DNA of 32,418 nt from Gammaproteobacteria bacterium (GCA_009919975.1 RGAU01000004.1:1-32418), one strand, 5' to 3'; shown: positions 1-8,031, counted from the stretch's first letter. The notes: generated by a model not told the origin, from the letters alone. Numbers and translations: made by a program.

Positions 1-910
1 GCCAGCTTAAGCGATCGGTGCGCAGCTGCCGATCCCGGAGCCATTGGGCGAGTTCGCCGCAGAGGCGCCGAAGAGGGAAGCGTAGGCCGCCCCGGTGCAC
101 CGCATCTTCCAGAAAGGGCTGGTCCCGGTAGAAGGCCCGGCGGGGCTTCAGGGCGGGACGGAGATCGGGTTTGGTGCCCCAGAATAGTTCGAGTCGATCC
201 CGGGCCTCTGGGCCCAGGCGCGTCTGTAGCGCGGCCCGAGGGAGGGCGCGGAGCGCGCCGAGGTGGTGTAGGCCGAGATCTTCCAGGAGCTTGGCCGTCA
301 CGCCCCTGGGAAAAAGGCTGGCTGTGGGTAGGCGTTCTAGGAGGGGCGCGGCCTGGGTGGCAACGCCCTGGCACCAGCGCACCTTTGGGCTCAGGGTGGG
401 ATCGTCCGGGAGGGCCTGGCGAAGGGCTTCTAGGGAGAGCGTCTGCCCCGCTTCTGCCAGGGCCTGGGCGCTGAGGGGAGTGGGCCCAAGGCTTGCGCTG
501 ACGCTGTAGCCTTGGGCCTGAAGCCCGGCCACGGCAGCGGTCTGGATTCGATCCGCGCCCCCAAAAAGCTTAACGCTATCAGCAATTTGAAGAATTAAAC
601 TCGAAGGGCTTGAAAGACTTACGTCCGAGGTAAACACCGTGGCCCAATCCCCCAGAAGGTGCAGCGTTTGCTGCTCTTCCCGGAGGGCGCGGGGCCGCAC
701 GTCAAGATCCTGGCAGATGCTGAGGGCCGTGCTGAGGGCCATCTGGGGCTTAAGGCCCCGGGCCTGGGCATGAGTGTTGAGCTGACATAGGCGCCCTTCC
801 TCGCTAAGGGCTCGGGGCAGGGCGCCGCCCCCCTCCGGGTCGCTCTTGAGCCAGTGCTCAAGCCCCAGGCGCGGCAGATGAAGGCATAGCCAAAGGGTTT
901 CCCGGGCCAT
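1..910 (-). CDS. imuB: ImuB-like inactive Y-family DNA polymerase (partial, runs off left edge)
   Basis: An open frame of 303 codons runs from the ATG at 910 to the window edge with no stop, so the 3' end is missing. The start reads MARETLWLCLHLPRLGLEHW, the usual ImuB opening. Where DinB/UmuC polymerases carry the first catalytic Asp, this protein has none. The second acidic motif (SIDE-like) is also absent: the region around residue 100 reads TSDVSLSSPSS, followed by a VKLFGG segment. ImuB is known as a catalytically dead Y-family protein that links ImuA/RecA, the beta clamp and the error-prone polymerase DnaE2 in SOS mutagenesis. The start lies 27 bases after the imuA stop, in the same frame, so the two are very probably co-transcribed. 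dnaE2 would be expected next, outside this window. The C-terminal clamp-binding motif cannot be seen. Confidence 0.88.
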   Translation of the reverse strand, partial: MARETLWLCLHLPRLGLEHWLKSDPEGGGALPRALSEEGRLCQLNTHAQARGLKPQMALSTALSICQDLDVRPRALREEQQTLHLLGDWATVFTSDVSLSSPSSLILQIADSVKLFGGADRIQTAAVAGLQAQGYSVSASLGPTPLSAQALAEAGQTLSLEALRQALPDDPTLSPKVRWCQGVATQAAPLLERLPTASLFPRGVTAKLLEDLGLHHLGALRALPRAALQTRLGPEARDRLELFWGTKPDLRPALKPRRAFYRDQPFLEDAVHRGGLRFPLRRLCGELAQWLRDRQLRTDRLSW

Positions 911-937
911 AGGGCATACGCAGGCAAGGGCGCAGGG

Positions 938-1834
938 CTAGTGGCGAGCAGCCTGGGGGGGGGCGTCTCCCCCGGGGCGATGGGCCTGGGGCGTCGACCG
1001 AGGGGATGCCCCGGGAGGGGCCCCTGCGGCGTCCCGGAAAGGCCCCCGGGGGGCCCAAAGGCGCCGCGGCGTTTCTGCTGCGCCCTTGGAGGAAGGCTCG
1101 AGGGAGGCGGCCGCCAAGGGCTGGGCGGGGACCCCAATGCTCACAGGCATAGGCCCACCGGAGGTTATCTCTGGCGCCGGGCTCAGCTGCTGACTTAGGG
1201 GGTCGTTCAGGGCGAGCTCGAAGGGCTCGAGGGGCCAGCCCCCTCGGCGCTTCAGAACGTGTAGTCGCACCTCCTGCGCGTTTTCTCCAGCTTCCAGGCG
1301 CAGGCGTAGCTCCGCCGGGGAGGCCTCCTGGGCCGCGGCTTCCGGACGGAATAGAAAGGCGAGGGTGCCCCCGCTGCGGGCGGCTAGTTGCAGGCGCCGC
1401 AGCACCTGGGGGGTCACGTGGCGCGGATCGAGCCAGCCCAGCAGAGCGCTGCAGGTGCCGGACTTCAGCGCCTGTTCCATGGCCCACAGCTGTTCCTGTG
1501 GCGTTTTGGGATGAATCAGGAGGAGCCGATCGAGGCGGAGCCCCGCGGCTTCCAGGGCTGGCGCGGAGAGCAAATGGGGCGGCGCCACCCAAGCTACCCA
1601 CCGGTCCTCGCTTTGCGTAAGGGTTTTCAGGGTGGGGAGGAGGGTGCGCAATTCACCGATGCCCTGCTGATCGCTTAAGAGCTCAATCAGCCCATCCTGG
1701 GGCCAGCCGGCCTGCTCCAGGGCCCCATCGAGGGTGGCAAAGCCCGTGCTGAGCCCTGACCCGGAGAAACCCCGCTGCGCCGTGGCGCGCCACAGGTGCG
1801 GGTGTTGGAGGAGCTGGTCGAGGGACGCGTTCAT
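938..1834 (-). CDS. imuA: ImuA, RecA-like translesion synthesis accessory protein
   Basis: 298 residues. The first ~215 match the ImuA (SulA/RecA-like) family: GLSTGFATLDGAL near residue 28, then WPQDGLIELLSDQQGIGELR, WVAWVAPPHLLSAPALEAAG, LWAMEQAL and RRGG. As in other ImuA proteins, the Walker A region is degenerate. ImuA works with ImuB and DnaE2 in damage-induced mutagenesis. The last ~80 residues (from about 218) are a Pro/Ala/Gly-rich tail with no family resemblance, encoded by very GC-rich DNA that includes nine consecutive C on the coding strand just before the stop. The tail may be a lineage-specific extension, or the frame may be affected by an indel in the homopolymer. A LexA box lies 35-54 bases upstream of the ATG. 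Confidence 0.9.
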   Translation of the reverse strand: MNASLDQLLQHPHLWRATAQRGFSGSGLSTGFATLDGALEQAGWPQDGLIELLSDQQGIGELRTLLPTLKTLTQSEDRWVAWVAPPHLLSAPALEAAGLRLDRLLLIHPKTPQEQLWAMEQALKSGTCSALLGWLDPRHVTPQVLRRLQLAARSGGTLAFLFRPEAAAQEASPAELRLRLEAGENAQEVRLHVLKRRGGWPLEPFELALNDPLSQQLSPAPEITSGGPMPVSIGVPAQPLAAASLEPSSKGAAETPRRLWAPRGPFRDAAGAPPGASPRSTPQAHRPGGDAPPQAARH

Positions 1835-1868
1835 GGTTGGGCCTCATCAATCATGGCTTGGAAGGAAA

Positions 1869-1888
1869 TACTGTATAAACAACCAGTA
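1869..1888. promoter_or_regulatory. LexA (SOS) box upstream of imuA
   Basis: The bases TACTGTATAAACAACCAGTA match the gammaproteobacterial LexA consensus TACTGTATATATATACAGTA at 16 of 20 positions, with the required CTG-N10-CAG core (CTG 1871-1873, CAG 1884-1886). The box overlaps a plausible sigma-70 promoter for imuA on the minus strand. LexA repression of imuAB cassettes is well established. Confidence 0.9.
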
Positions 1889-1897
1889 TCAGGTCAA
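1870..1897 (-). promoter_or_regulatory. Predicted sigma-70 promoter of imuAB
   Basis: On the minus strand a -35 TTGACC (1897-1892) and a -10 TACAGT (1875-1870) are separated by 16 bases. Both elements match consensus at 4 or 5 positions. The LexA box covers the spacer and the -10, the usual arrangement for a tightly repressed SOS promoter. Confidence 0.55.
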
Positions 1898-2013
1898 GCC
1901 CTTTTTTCATCGCTTCATCCCTGGGCCCCGGGAGGGCTTGATCTCTGGGAAGGGGGGGCGTATTTCTGAAGCCGGGGATCGCTAAGCGAGCGCTAGGCCT
2001 TAGCCGGCGCGCT

Positions 2014-2028
2014 GACGATGTCATCGTC
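2014..2028. promoter_or_regulatory. 15-bp palindrome upstream of the Tat aminotransferase gene
   Basis: GACGATG-T-CATCGTC is a perfect palindrome with 7-base arms around a single central T. It ends 23 bases before the ATG at 2052, just upstream of the GGAG ribosome binding site. The position and odd symmetry fit an operator for a dimeric regulator or a short hairpin in the 5' leader. No regulator can be named. Confidence 0.35.
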
Positions 2029-2051
2029 GATGGAGTGGAGAAACTATCACT

Positions 2052-3170
2052 ATGAATACGGAAGTCAGTCGAAGAGCCTTTATGGCCACCCTGGCCGGGG
2101 CTGCGGCCGTGGCCACGGCCTTGCCGCAGCGCAGCTGGGCTGCGGCCCCGATGCTTTATGGGCCCAGCGCCAGCGTTGTGAAGCTCAATGCCAATGAAAA
2201 CCCCTACGGTCCTTCGCCTAAGGCTCTAGAAGCCATTACGAAGTCCGCAGCGGAAGGCGGCGCCTACTACCCGGGGAAGATCAATCGTGCCCTGGCGGAG
2301 ATGATCGCCGAACGCCATGGCCTCACGGCGGATCACGTCGTCCTGACCTCCGGTTCCATGGAATGTTTGTTTGCCGCGGCCGCAGCCTTTACCAAGTACG
2401 GCCGCATCGTCGCGCCGGGGCTCACCTTCGGGCCCCACCTCACCGTCGCCGAGCGCATGGGTGGGGAAGTGCTTCGGGTGCCCCTGACGGGGGAAATGGA
2501 CCAGGACCTCGAGCGCATGGCTGCGGTCACGGACAGCATGACCAGCCTGGTCTACGTCTGTAACCCGAATAACCCCACGGGGCTGACGGTGGAAGGGGGG
2601 CGCATGCGCGCCTTCTGCGAAGCCGTAAGCGCCCGGGCGACGGTGATGGTGGATGAGGCCTACAACGAGCTCACGGATAACCCCGATGCGACGAGCATGG
2701 TGGATCTGGTCCGTCGCGGGGAGAACGTCATCATCACCCGGACCTTCTCCAAGCTTTATGGCTTGGCCGGGCTCCGCGTGGGCTATGCCCTGGCGCCGCC
2801 CCACCTGGCAGAAATGCTAAAGCGCCACGCCATGACCTCTCCGAGCGTGGTGGGGGCCGCTGCGGCCCTGGCCAGCTACAACGACGAGGCCTTCCTTGCC
2901 TACTCGAAGAGCAAAATTGTGGAAGGGCGGCAGATGGTGGAGGCGCTCTTTGATCGCCTTGAGATCCCCCACGTGCCGTCCCAGACCAACTTTGTCTACG
3001 CCGACATTGGCCGTGATGCCGATGCCTTCCAGGCGAAGATGCGCGCTGAGAACGTGCTGATTCGCGGCGTGTACGAGCCCTACAAGACCTGGTCCCGGGT
3101 CAGCATGGGCAAGCTCGAAGACCTAGAGCGCTTTGTGCAAACCTTTGAGCGCGTTTACACCCTCGGCTAG
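2052..3170 (+). CDS. Tat-exported HisC-like PLP aminotransferase (class I/II)
   Basis: 372 residues. The N-terminus has a twin-arginine signal (SRRAFMATLAG, residues 6-16) followed by an Ala-rich hydrophobic stretch and a likely cleavage site near WAAAP (29-33), so the folded, cofactor-loaded enzyme is probably exported to the periplasm. The body matches HisC-like fold-type I aminotransferases: LNANENPYGPSP (45-56), CNPNNPTG (170-177), DEAY (201-204) and TFSKLYGLAGLRVGY (231-245), with K234 as the PLP Schiff-base lysine. The family catalyses transamination of histidinol phosphate or aromatic amino acids; an exported copy is unlikely to serve histidine biosynthesis and its substrate is unknown. 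A GGAG ribosome binding site precedes the ATG, and a strong terminator follows, so it is probably monocistronic. A 15-bp palindrome lies just upstream. Confidence 0.88.
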   Translation: MNTEVSRRAFMATLAGAAAVATALPQRSWAAAPMLYGPSASVVKLNANENPYGPSPKALEAITKSAAEGGAYYPGKINRALAEMIAERHGLTADHVVLTSGSMECLFAAAAAFTKYGRIVAPGLTFGPHLTVAERMGGEVLRVPLTGEMDQDLERMAAVTDSMTSLVYVCNPNNPTGLTVEGGRMRAFCEAVSARATVMVDEAYNELTDNPDATSMVDLVRRGENVIITRTFSKLYGLAGLRVGYALAPPHLAEMLKRHAMTSPSVVGAAAALASYNDEAFLAYSKSKIVEGRQMVEALFDRLEIPHVPSQTNFVYADIGRDADAFQAKMRAENVLIRGVYEPYKTWSRVSMGKLEDLERFVQTFERVYTLG

Positions 3171-3210
3171 GGCGAGGCTTCGGCGTCGAAGCGGTCGTGG
3201 AACCGGGAGA

Positions 3211-3236
3211 GGGCGGCGCAGGCCGCCCTTTTTCTT
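3211..3236 (+). terminator. Rho-independent terminator after the Tat aminotransferase gene
   Basis: GGGCGGC (3211-3217) pairs perfectly with GCCGCCC (3222-3228) across a 4-base loop and is followed at once by TTTTTCTTT. This is a textbook intrinsic terminator, 41 bases after the stop codon. Confidence 0.9.
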
Positions 3237-3277
3237 TGTATGGGTTGGGCGCCTAGGGGCTTATAGGGGTTGGGGCG

Positions 3278-3985
3278 ATGCTTGCACCTCGAGAGGATTG
3301 GGCAACGCTGGCGCAGCGCTTCGCGGCGGAAGGGCGGCTTCGCTTGGAGCAGGCTCTGCCCGAAGCTCGGGCGAAGGCCTGGCATGGGCTGCTGGCGCAG
3401 GCCGGCTATGCCCTCATGCTGACCCAGGGCGGGCAGGGGCAGGTGCTGGCCCCGGAGGCCCTGGCGCAGCTGTCCCCCGCAGCTCGGGAGGCGCTTCAGC
3501 GCGAGCTTCATCAGGCCGCGACCCAAGGAGTGGGCTTTCTCTACGAAGGGCACCAGCTGGCGGCGTCCCAAAACTTGGACCTCCGGGCCGTGCTGGCGGC
3601 GGTGAATGCGCCGGAAACGCTCGCTCAAGTGCGGGCGCTGACGGGCTTTCAGGACATCACCCACGCTGATGGGCAGGCCACGCGCTATCGCGGAGGGCAT
3701 TTTCTCACCCGCCATCGCGATGACCTTCCTGGGCAAGCCCGGCGCGTGGCCTATGTGCTCAGCCTGACGGAGCGCTGGCATCCGGACTGGGGTGGGCTCC
3801 TGCAGTTCTTTGAGGATAACGGCACCCCCCGAGACGCCTGGGTGCCGGGCTGGAACGTGCTTTCCCTCTTCGACGTGCGTCACGTGCATTCCGTGACCTA
3901 CGTGGCGCCCTTTGCCGGGGCGCCACGGCTGTCCATCACCGGATGGTTTAGGGCCGGGCCTCGCCAGGCCGGGCCTCGACCTTAA
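3278..3985 (+). CDS. 2OG-Fe(II) oxygenase, prolyl-4-hydroxylase-like
   Basis: 235 residues. The C-terminal half shows the double-stranded beta-helix signature: iron ligands H146-x-D148 (in FLTRHRDD), the distal His at 204 (DVRHVHSV) and R217 (RLSITGW), placed to bind 2-oxoglutarate. YVLSLTERW and WGGLLQFFEDNG match the prolyl-hydroxylase/Ofd1-like branch. Members hydroxylate proteins, peptides or small molecules; the target here is unknown. There is no signal peptide, so it is probably cytoplasmic. The first ~120 residues are helical and less typical. The gene follows the aminotransferase but is separated from it by a terminator. Its last 38 bases overlap the 3' end of the convergent gamma-glutamyltransferase gene. 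Confidence 0.8.
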   Translation: MLAPREDWATLAQRFAAEGRLRLEQALPEARAKAWHGLLAQAGYALMLTQGGQGQVLAPEALAQLSPAAREALQRELHQAATQGVGFLYEGHQLAASQNLDLRAVLAAVNAPETLAQVRALTGFQDITHADGQATRYRGGHFLTRHRDDLPGQARRVAYVLSLTERWHPDWGGLLQFFEDNGTPRDAWVPGWNVLSLFDVRHVHSVTYVAPFAGAPRLSITGWFRAGPRQAGPRP

Positions 3986-5738
3986 GCACCTGGGATTCCC
4001 CCCGCCCCCGGGGGTCGGACGCGGCCTGCCAACCGTCTCTGCCTCGCACGATCACCTGCACGTTGCCGAACTCCCAAAGATGTTTCTCCGTGCGGTAGCC
4101 CAGCTCCGCCAGCTCTGCCTTCACGGCATCGCTTAAGGGGTTGGCCCAGGAGTGGGTAATCAGATCGGGTGGTAAGAGCTGGTGGTGGAAGCGCGTTGCC
4201 GCCACCGCATCCTCCGGGGACATACCGAAGTCGAGGATGTTCACCATGACCTGGAATACCGAAGTGAAGATGGTACTTCCCCCCGGGGTGCCGATGACCA
4301 TGGTGACCTTACCGGCGTCGTCCAGGAGCAGGGTCGGGGTCATGGAGGACAGCATGCGCTTCCCCGGCTGGATTTCGTTGGCGGTGTTGCCGACAACGCC
4401 GAAGATATTCGGGGTGCCCGCCTTGGCGCTGAAGTCGTCCATTTCATTGTTGAGGAGGAAGCCGGCCCCTTCCACGACCACGCCGCTGCCAAAGGACCAG
4501 TTGATGGTGTAGGTGTTCGATACGGCATTTCCCGCGGCATCAACGATGGAGAAGTGCGTGGTGTCCGCCGGTTCCATCGCTGACAGCGTAGCGCGGGTCT
4601 CCGCCGGCGGGGTGGCTGGCGCAAGTCCCGGGCGGACGCTGTCGAAGGCCGAGATGCGGTCTAGCTGAACCTCCATCGCTCGCCGCTCGATATAGTCGTC
4701 AGCGAGCAGCGCGGCGATGGGGATATCGACGAAGGCCGGGTCCCCAAGGTACTCGGCCCGATCCGCGAATACGCGTTTTTCGAGCTCCGCAACGAGATGT
4801 ACATACGGGGCGGAGTTATGGGCTAAGCCCTCAAAGTGTTCGGCTAGAAGGTCCTTCCCCTGCAGCAGCTGCAGGAGTGCGAAGCCGCCGGAGGAGGGGG
4901 GCGGCGCGGAGACCACAGTCTGGCCCCGCCAGGCATCGCTAAGGGGCTCTCGCCAAACGGCTTCGTAGCTGGCGAGATCCTGGAAGGTGATGAGGCCGCC
5001 GCCCCGTTCCATCTCTGCCACCAGGAGCTCCGCCGTTTTGCCGAGATAAAAGCCGTCCCGACCATCGGTGGCGATGCGCTCTAGGGTATGGGCCAGCTCG
5101 GGTTGAAGCAGACGGTGCCCGGCCTTGGCCGCGGGACCGAAGTAGGTGGAGAAGTTGGTTCGTCCCTCAAGGTTTTCGACCCCCTCGGCGATCTGATCAG
5201 CCAAGTGCTTGGGGACGAGAAAGCCGTCCCGGGCGAGGGCGATGGCGGGCTGGAGGAGCTCCGCCCAGGGTAGGGTGCCGTAGCGTTGATGGGCGGCCCA
5301 CAGGCCTGCCACCGTGGACGGGATGCCGACGGAGCGAGGCCCCACGAGGGTGGAATCGGCGATGACCTCGCCATCTTCACCGAGGTACATGTCCCGGTCG
5401 GCAAGGGCCGGGGCGGTCTCCCGATAATCGAGAAACGCACTCTCGCCACCCATGTGCACAAGCATGAACCCGCCGCCGCCGATATTGCCGGCTTCCGGCA
5501 GCGTGACGGCGAGGGTAAAGGCTGCGGCAATAGCGGCATCCACCGCGTTGCCCCCCGCTTTTAGGGTTTCCGCACTGACTCGGGCGGAATGGGTGTCGGG
5601 CATGGCGACGGCAGCTTGGGCGGTCCCAGCCCCGGTCCGTTCCACGGCGCTAGGCGCTTCCGGTGCTTCCGGCGCGCAGCCCATGAGCAGAGCTGCGGCC
5701 AGGATCATCGGCGCTAGCCGGTAGGTTCGCTTGAGCAT
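3948..5738 (-). CDS. ggt: Gamma-glutamyltransferase lipoprotein (Ntn hydrolase)
   Basis: 596 residues from the ATG at 5738. An upstream ATG at 5807 is in frame but would bury the signal peptide. The chosen start gives MLKRTYRLAPMILAAALLMG followed by C21, a lipobox (LMGC), so the protein is probably a periplasm-facing lipoprotein. Family motifs are clear: GGNAVDAAIA, then PEAGNIGGGGFM, and the autocleavage site with nucleophile T393 in DTTHFS, followed by GNAVSNTYTINWSFGSG and NNEMDDF. GGT cleaves gamma-glutamyl bonds, for example in glutathione, releasing glutamate and cysteinylglycine; the precursor self-cleaves into large and small subunits. It lies 43 bases downstream of the M28 peptidase gene on the same strand, probably in one operon. 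Its 3' end overlaps the oxygenase gene tail-to-tail. Confidence 0.93.
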   Translation of the reverse strand: MLKRTYRLAPMILAAALLMGCAPEAPEAPSAVERTGAGTAQAAVAMPDTHSARVSAETLKAGGNAVDAAIAAAFTLAVTLPEAGNIGGGGFMLVHMGGESAFLDYRETAPALADRDMYLGEDGEVIADSTLVGPRSVGIPSTVAGLWAAHQRYGTLPWAELLQPAIALARDGFLVPKHLADQIAEGVENLEGRTNFSTYFGPAAKAGHRLLQPELAHTLERIATDGRDGFYLGKTAELLVAEMERGGGLITFQDLASYEAVWREPLSDAWRGQTVVSAPPPSSGGFALLQLLQGKDLLAEHFEGLAHNSAPYVHLVAELEKRVFADRAEYLGDPAFVDIPIAALLADDYIERRAMEVQLDRISAFDSVRPGLAPATPPAETRATLSAMEPADTTHFSIVDAAGNAVSNTYTINWSFGSGVVVEGAGFLLNNEMDDFSAKAGTPNIFGVVGNTANEIQPGKRMLSSMTPTLLLDDAGKVTMVIGTPGGSTIFTSVFQVMVNILDFGMSPEDAVAATRFHHQLLPPDLITHSWANPLSDAVKAELAELGYRTEKHLWEFGNVQVIVRGRDGWQAASDPRGRGESQVLKVEARPGEARP

Positions 5739-5781
5739 AAGGTGCCCTTGTTCATGAAACAGGTTACACGCTGACGTCGGT

Positions 5782-8031
5782 TTAGCGTGGCGCTTCGAGC
5801 AGCGCATTTATCGCCTCGATATGCGCCGTGAGGGCCTCCAGGCGGGCTGCCGTACGTGCCACTTCCTGGGCCACCTGCTCGTACTCCTCCTCCTCGATGG
5901 CCTCCCGCACCGCCGGTAGGGTTTTCACCCCATAGCCCGTGTAGAACCCGGGGGCGTAGAGGAAATGGCGGAACCAAGGGCGCCGGGGCAGGCCCTTGGG
6001 ATCGGTCAGCTGGGCCTCTGCCTGGGCCAGCATGCGGTCGACGGTGGCCCGCAGCGCTTCCGGTAGGGCCGTAGGGTCGGCGGTGAGCGCCCCGTAGTGC
6101 TTGGCGGCCTCTGCCAGCTGGGCGTGGGCATTTCGCAGGGGCGCAAGGTTGAAGTAGGGCACGGAGCGCTGCGCTTCTGGCGGCGCCACAGCGCCTTCAG
6201 GGTCGAGGGCTAGGGCATAGCTTCCATCCTTAAGGCGCGCGGTCCGCTGCTGCTGCGCCGTGCGCTGCTTCTCCGTGGCGCCTTCAAGGTCGCTGAGGAA
6301 GCGATCTACCGCTGCGGCTACGCCTTCAAACTCGAAGGGGAGGAGGGGCGCCTGAGCGAGGCGAAGGGTGGCCCGACCGTTGAGCTCCGCCAGGGCCACG
6401 CCATAGCGGAGGCCAGGGTCCCGAAAACGCGTGTAGTGGGCGTAGGTGTCGTAAAGAGTGTGATAGCTGCCGCTCGGCCCTTCCCCCCCAAAGCTCGTAT
6501 TCAAGGACGCGATGCCTAGGTGCTGGAGGAAGGGCGAGTAGTCCGAGCCCGAGCCCAGGGGCGCGATGGGCAGCTCCGGGGCTTGGGCCTCTTGCTGGTC
6601 GCCCTTGTCCGCGCTCAGCCGAAGTTTGGCCCGGAGCCGGTCCGTGACGGGCACCTCAAGGATTGGGTCAGTGGTGGCTTCGGCCACTTGGTTCATCAGG
6701 CGCTGGAGGCTATGGCTGCCCCCAAGGCTCACGAAGCCGCGGCTGTTGCCGTCCGTATTGAGGTAGGCCACGAGGTGCGCCCGGAGCGCCTCGGCGTGAT
6801 CCTCCACCCACTCCGTGGAGCCGATGAGGCCCTGCTCCTCCGCATCCCAGGCGGCGTACATGACCGTGCGATCTAAGCGATGGCCCTCGGCGGCCAGCGC
6901 CCCAAGGGCCTTGGCCTCCGCCAGCATGGCCACCAGCCCCGAGATCGGGTCCGCGGCGCCGTGGTTCCAGCCATCGTGGTGGTTCCCTCGGAGGATCCAC
7001 TGCTCCGGGAGGCGTGCGCCGGGGAGGCGCGCAATGACGTTATAGGCCGGCACGGTTTTGTAGTCGAAGTCGAGGGTCAGGCGGACCCGAGCGGGGCCCG
7101 GGCCAAGGTGATAGGCAAAGGGCAGCTGCCCGAACCAGTCCGTCGGGGCGACCTCGCCCCCAAGGGCCTTCAGGAGAGGCGTAGCATCAGCGTAGGACAG
7201 GGGGAGGACGGGAATGGGGGTGAGCGTTTCCACCTCCTCCAGGGGAAGGCGCGGCGTACCCTCCTTAGCGCCCGCATAGGGGGTCAGGATATCCCCCGGG
7301 CGCAGGGGTAGGTCCATGACCGAGCCGCGCTGCACCCCCGTTTCGTGCTTGAAGGGCCCCCGGGGATAGGGATCCCCCTGCCCGTAGCCATCGTCCGCAG
7401 GATCGGAATAGATCAGAGCGCCGATGGCGCCTTTCTCCGCAGCAAGCTTCGGCTTAATGCCGCGCCAGGAGCGACCGTATTTGGCTAGGACGATTTTGCC
7501 TTTAACGTCGATGCCGCGCCGAGCCAGGGCTTCGTAGTCTTCCTTTAAGCCGTAATTGACAAAGACCAGCTCTGCTTCCACGTCGCCAGCGGCGGAAAAG
7601 GCATGATAGGGCGGCAGGAGACCTTCCGGGGCTTGGGTGGAGGGATCTTCCGCGAGTCCCGCTTCCGTCAGCGCCGCCTCCCAGGCTTCCGGGGCCGTGA
7701 GGGCGACCCGGCGCACGGTGGGGAAGGGGATGCTCACGTCATAGCGTACGACTTCCGTTTCATAGCCCCAGCTTTCGAAGTGTTCCTTCATCCACTGTAC
7801 GTTCCGGGCCCCGGCGGCGGAGCCCACGTGATGAGGCTCGGCGGTAAGGGTTTTCAGCCACTGATCCTGATCGCTGGCGCTGAGGGCGGCGCTGAAGCGG
7901 GCCTCGAGCGCGTGCTGGGTCGCGCTGCCTTCGGGGCCAAAGCCCAGTAGGGGTGCTTCGCTGGCCCAGAGAAGCGGGGTGCTGACAAGGGCCAGCGCGG
8001 CCAACGCGGGGGTTAGGAATCGCAGGGTCAT
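5782..8031 (-). CDS. Secreted M28 metallopeptidase, glutamate carboxypeptidase II-like
   Basis: 749 residues from the ATG at 8031, which has a good GAGGAG ribosome binding site. An in-frame ATG at 8091 lies beside the isocitrate lyase terminator and is less likely. The N-terminus is a signal peptide (MTLRFLTPALAALALVS). The order of parts follows PSMA/transferrin-receptor-type M28B enzymes: a peptidase domain interrupted by a PA domain (about 150-300), then the di-zinc site with H351 and D361 (GNHHDGWNHGAADP), E398/E399 (AWDAEEQGLIGS), D427 (YLNTDGNS) and H524 (SYHTLYDTY), and a C-terminal helical dimerisation domain. All expected metal ligands and the catalytic Glu are present. Such enzymes remove C-terminal residues, often glutamate, from peptides. 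With the downstream GGT this suggests periplasmic breakdown of glutamyl peptides. Confidence 0.9.
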   Translation of the reverse strand: MTLRFLTPALAALALVSTPLLWASEAPLLGFGPEGSATQHALEARFSAALSASDQDQWLKTLTAEPHHVGSAAGARNVQWMKEHFESWGYETEVVRYDVSIPFPTVRRVALTAPEAWEAALTEAGLAEDPSTQAPEGLLPPYHAFSAAGDVEAELVFVNYGLKEDYEALARRGIDVKGKIVLAKYGRSWRGIKPKLAAEKGAIGALIYSDPADDGYGQGDPYPRGPFKHETGVQRGSVMDLPLRPGDILTPYAGAKEGTPRLPLEEVETLTPIPVLPLSYADATPLLKALGGEVAPTDWFGQLPFAYHLGPGPARVRLTLDFDYKTVPAYNVIARLPGARLPEQWILRGNHHDGWNHGAADPISGLVAMLAEAKALGALAAEGHRLDRTVMYAAWDAEEQGLIGSTEWVEDHAEALRAHLVAYLNTDGNSRGFVSLGGSHSLQRLMNQVAEATTDPILEVPVTDRLRAKLRLSADKGDQQEAQAPELPIAPLGSGSDYSPFLQHLGIASLNTSFGGEGPSGSYHTLYDTYAHYTRFRDPGLRYGVALAELNGRATLRLAQAPLLPFEFEGVAAAVDRFLSDLEGATEKQRTAQQQRTARLKDGSYALALDPEGAVAPPEAQRSVPYFNLAPLRNAHAQLAEAAKHYGALTADPTALPEALRATVDRMLAQAEAQLTDPKGLPRRPWFRHFLYAPGFYTGYGVKTLPAVREAIEEEEYEQVAQEVARTAARLEALTAHIEAINALLEAPR

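Noticed and set aside
619-1601. Long minus-strand open frames overlapping imuA and imuB
   Set aside because: They have Pro/Arg/Ser-rich composition typical of shadow frames in GC-rich DNA, and the imuB frame with recognisable motifs covers the same bases.
1981-2004. Inverted repeat GCTAAG...CTTAGC upstream of the aminotransferase gene as a terminator
   Set aside because: Arms are only 6 bases with a 12-base spacer and no T-run; too weak to call.
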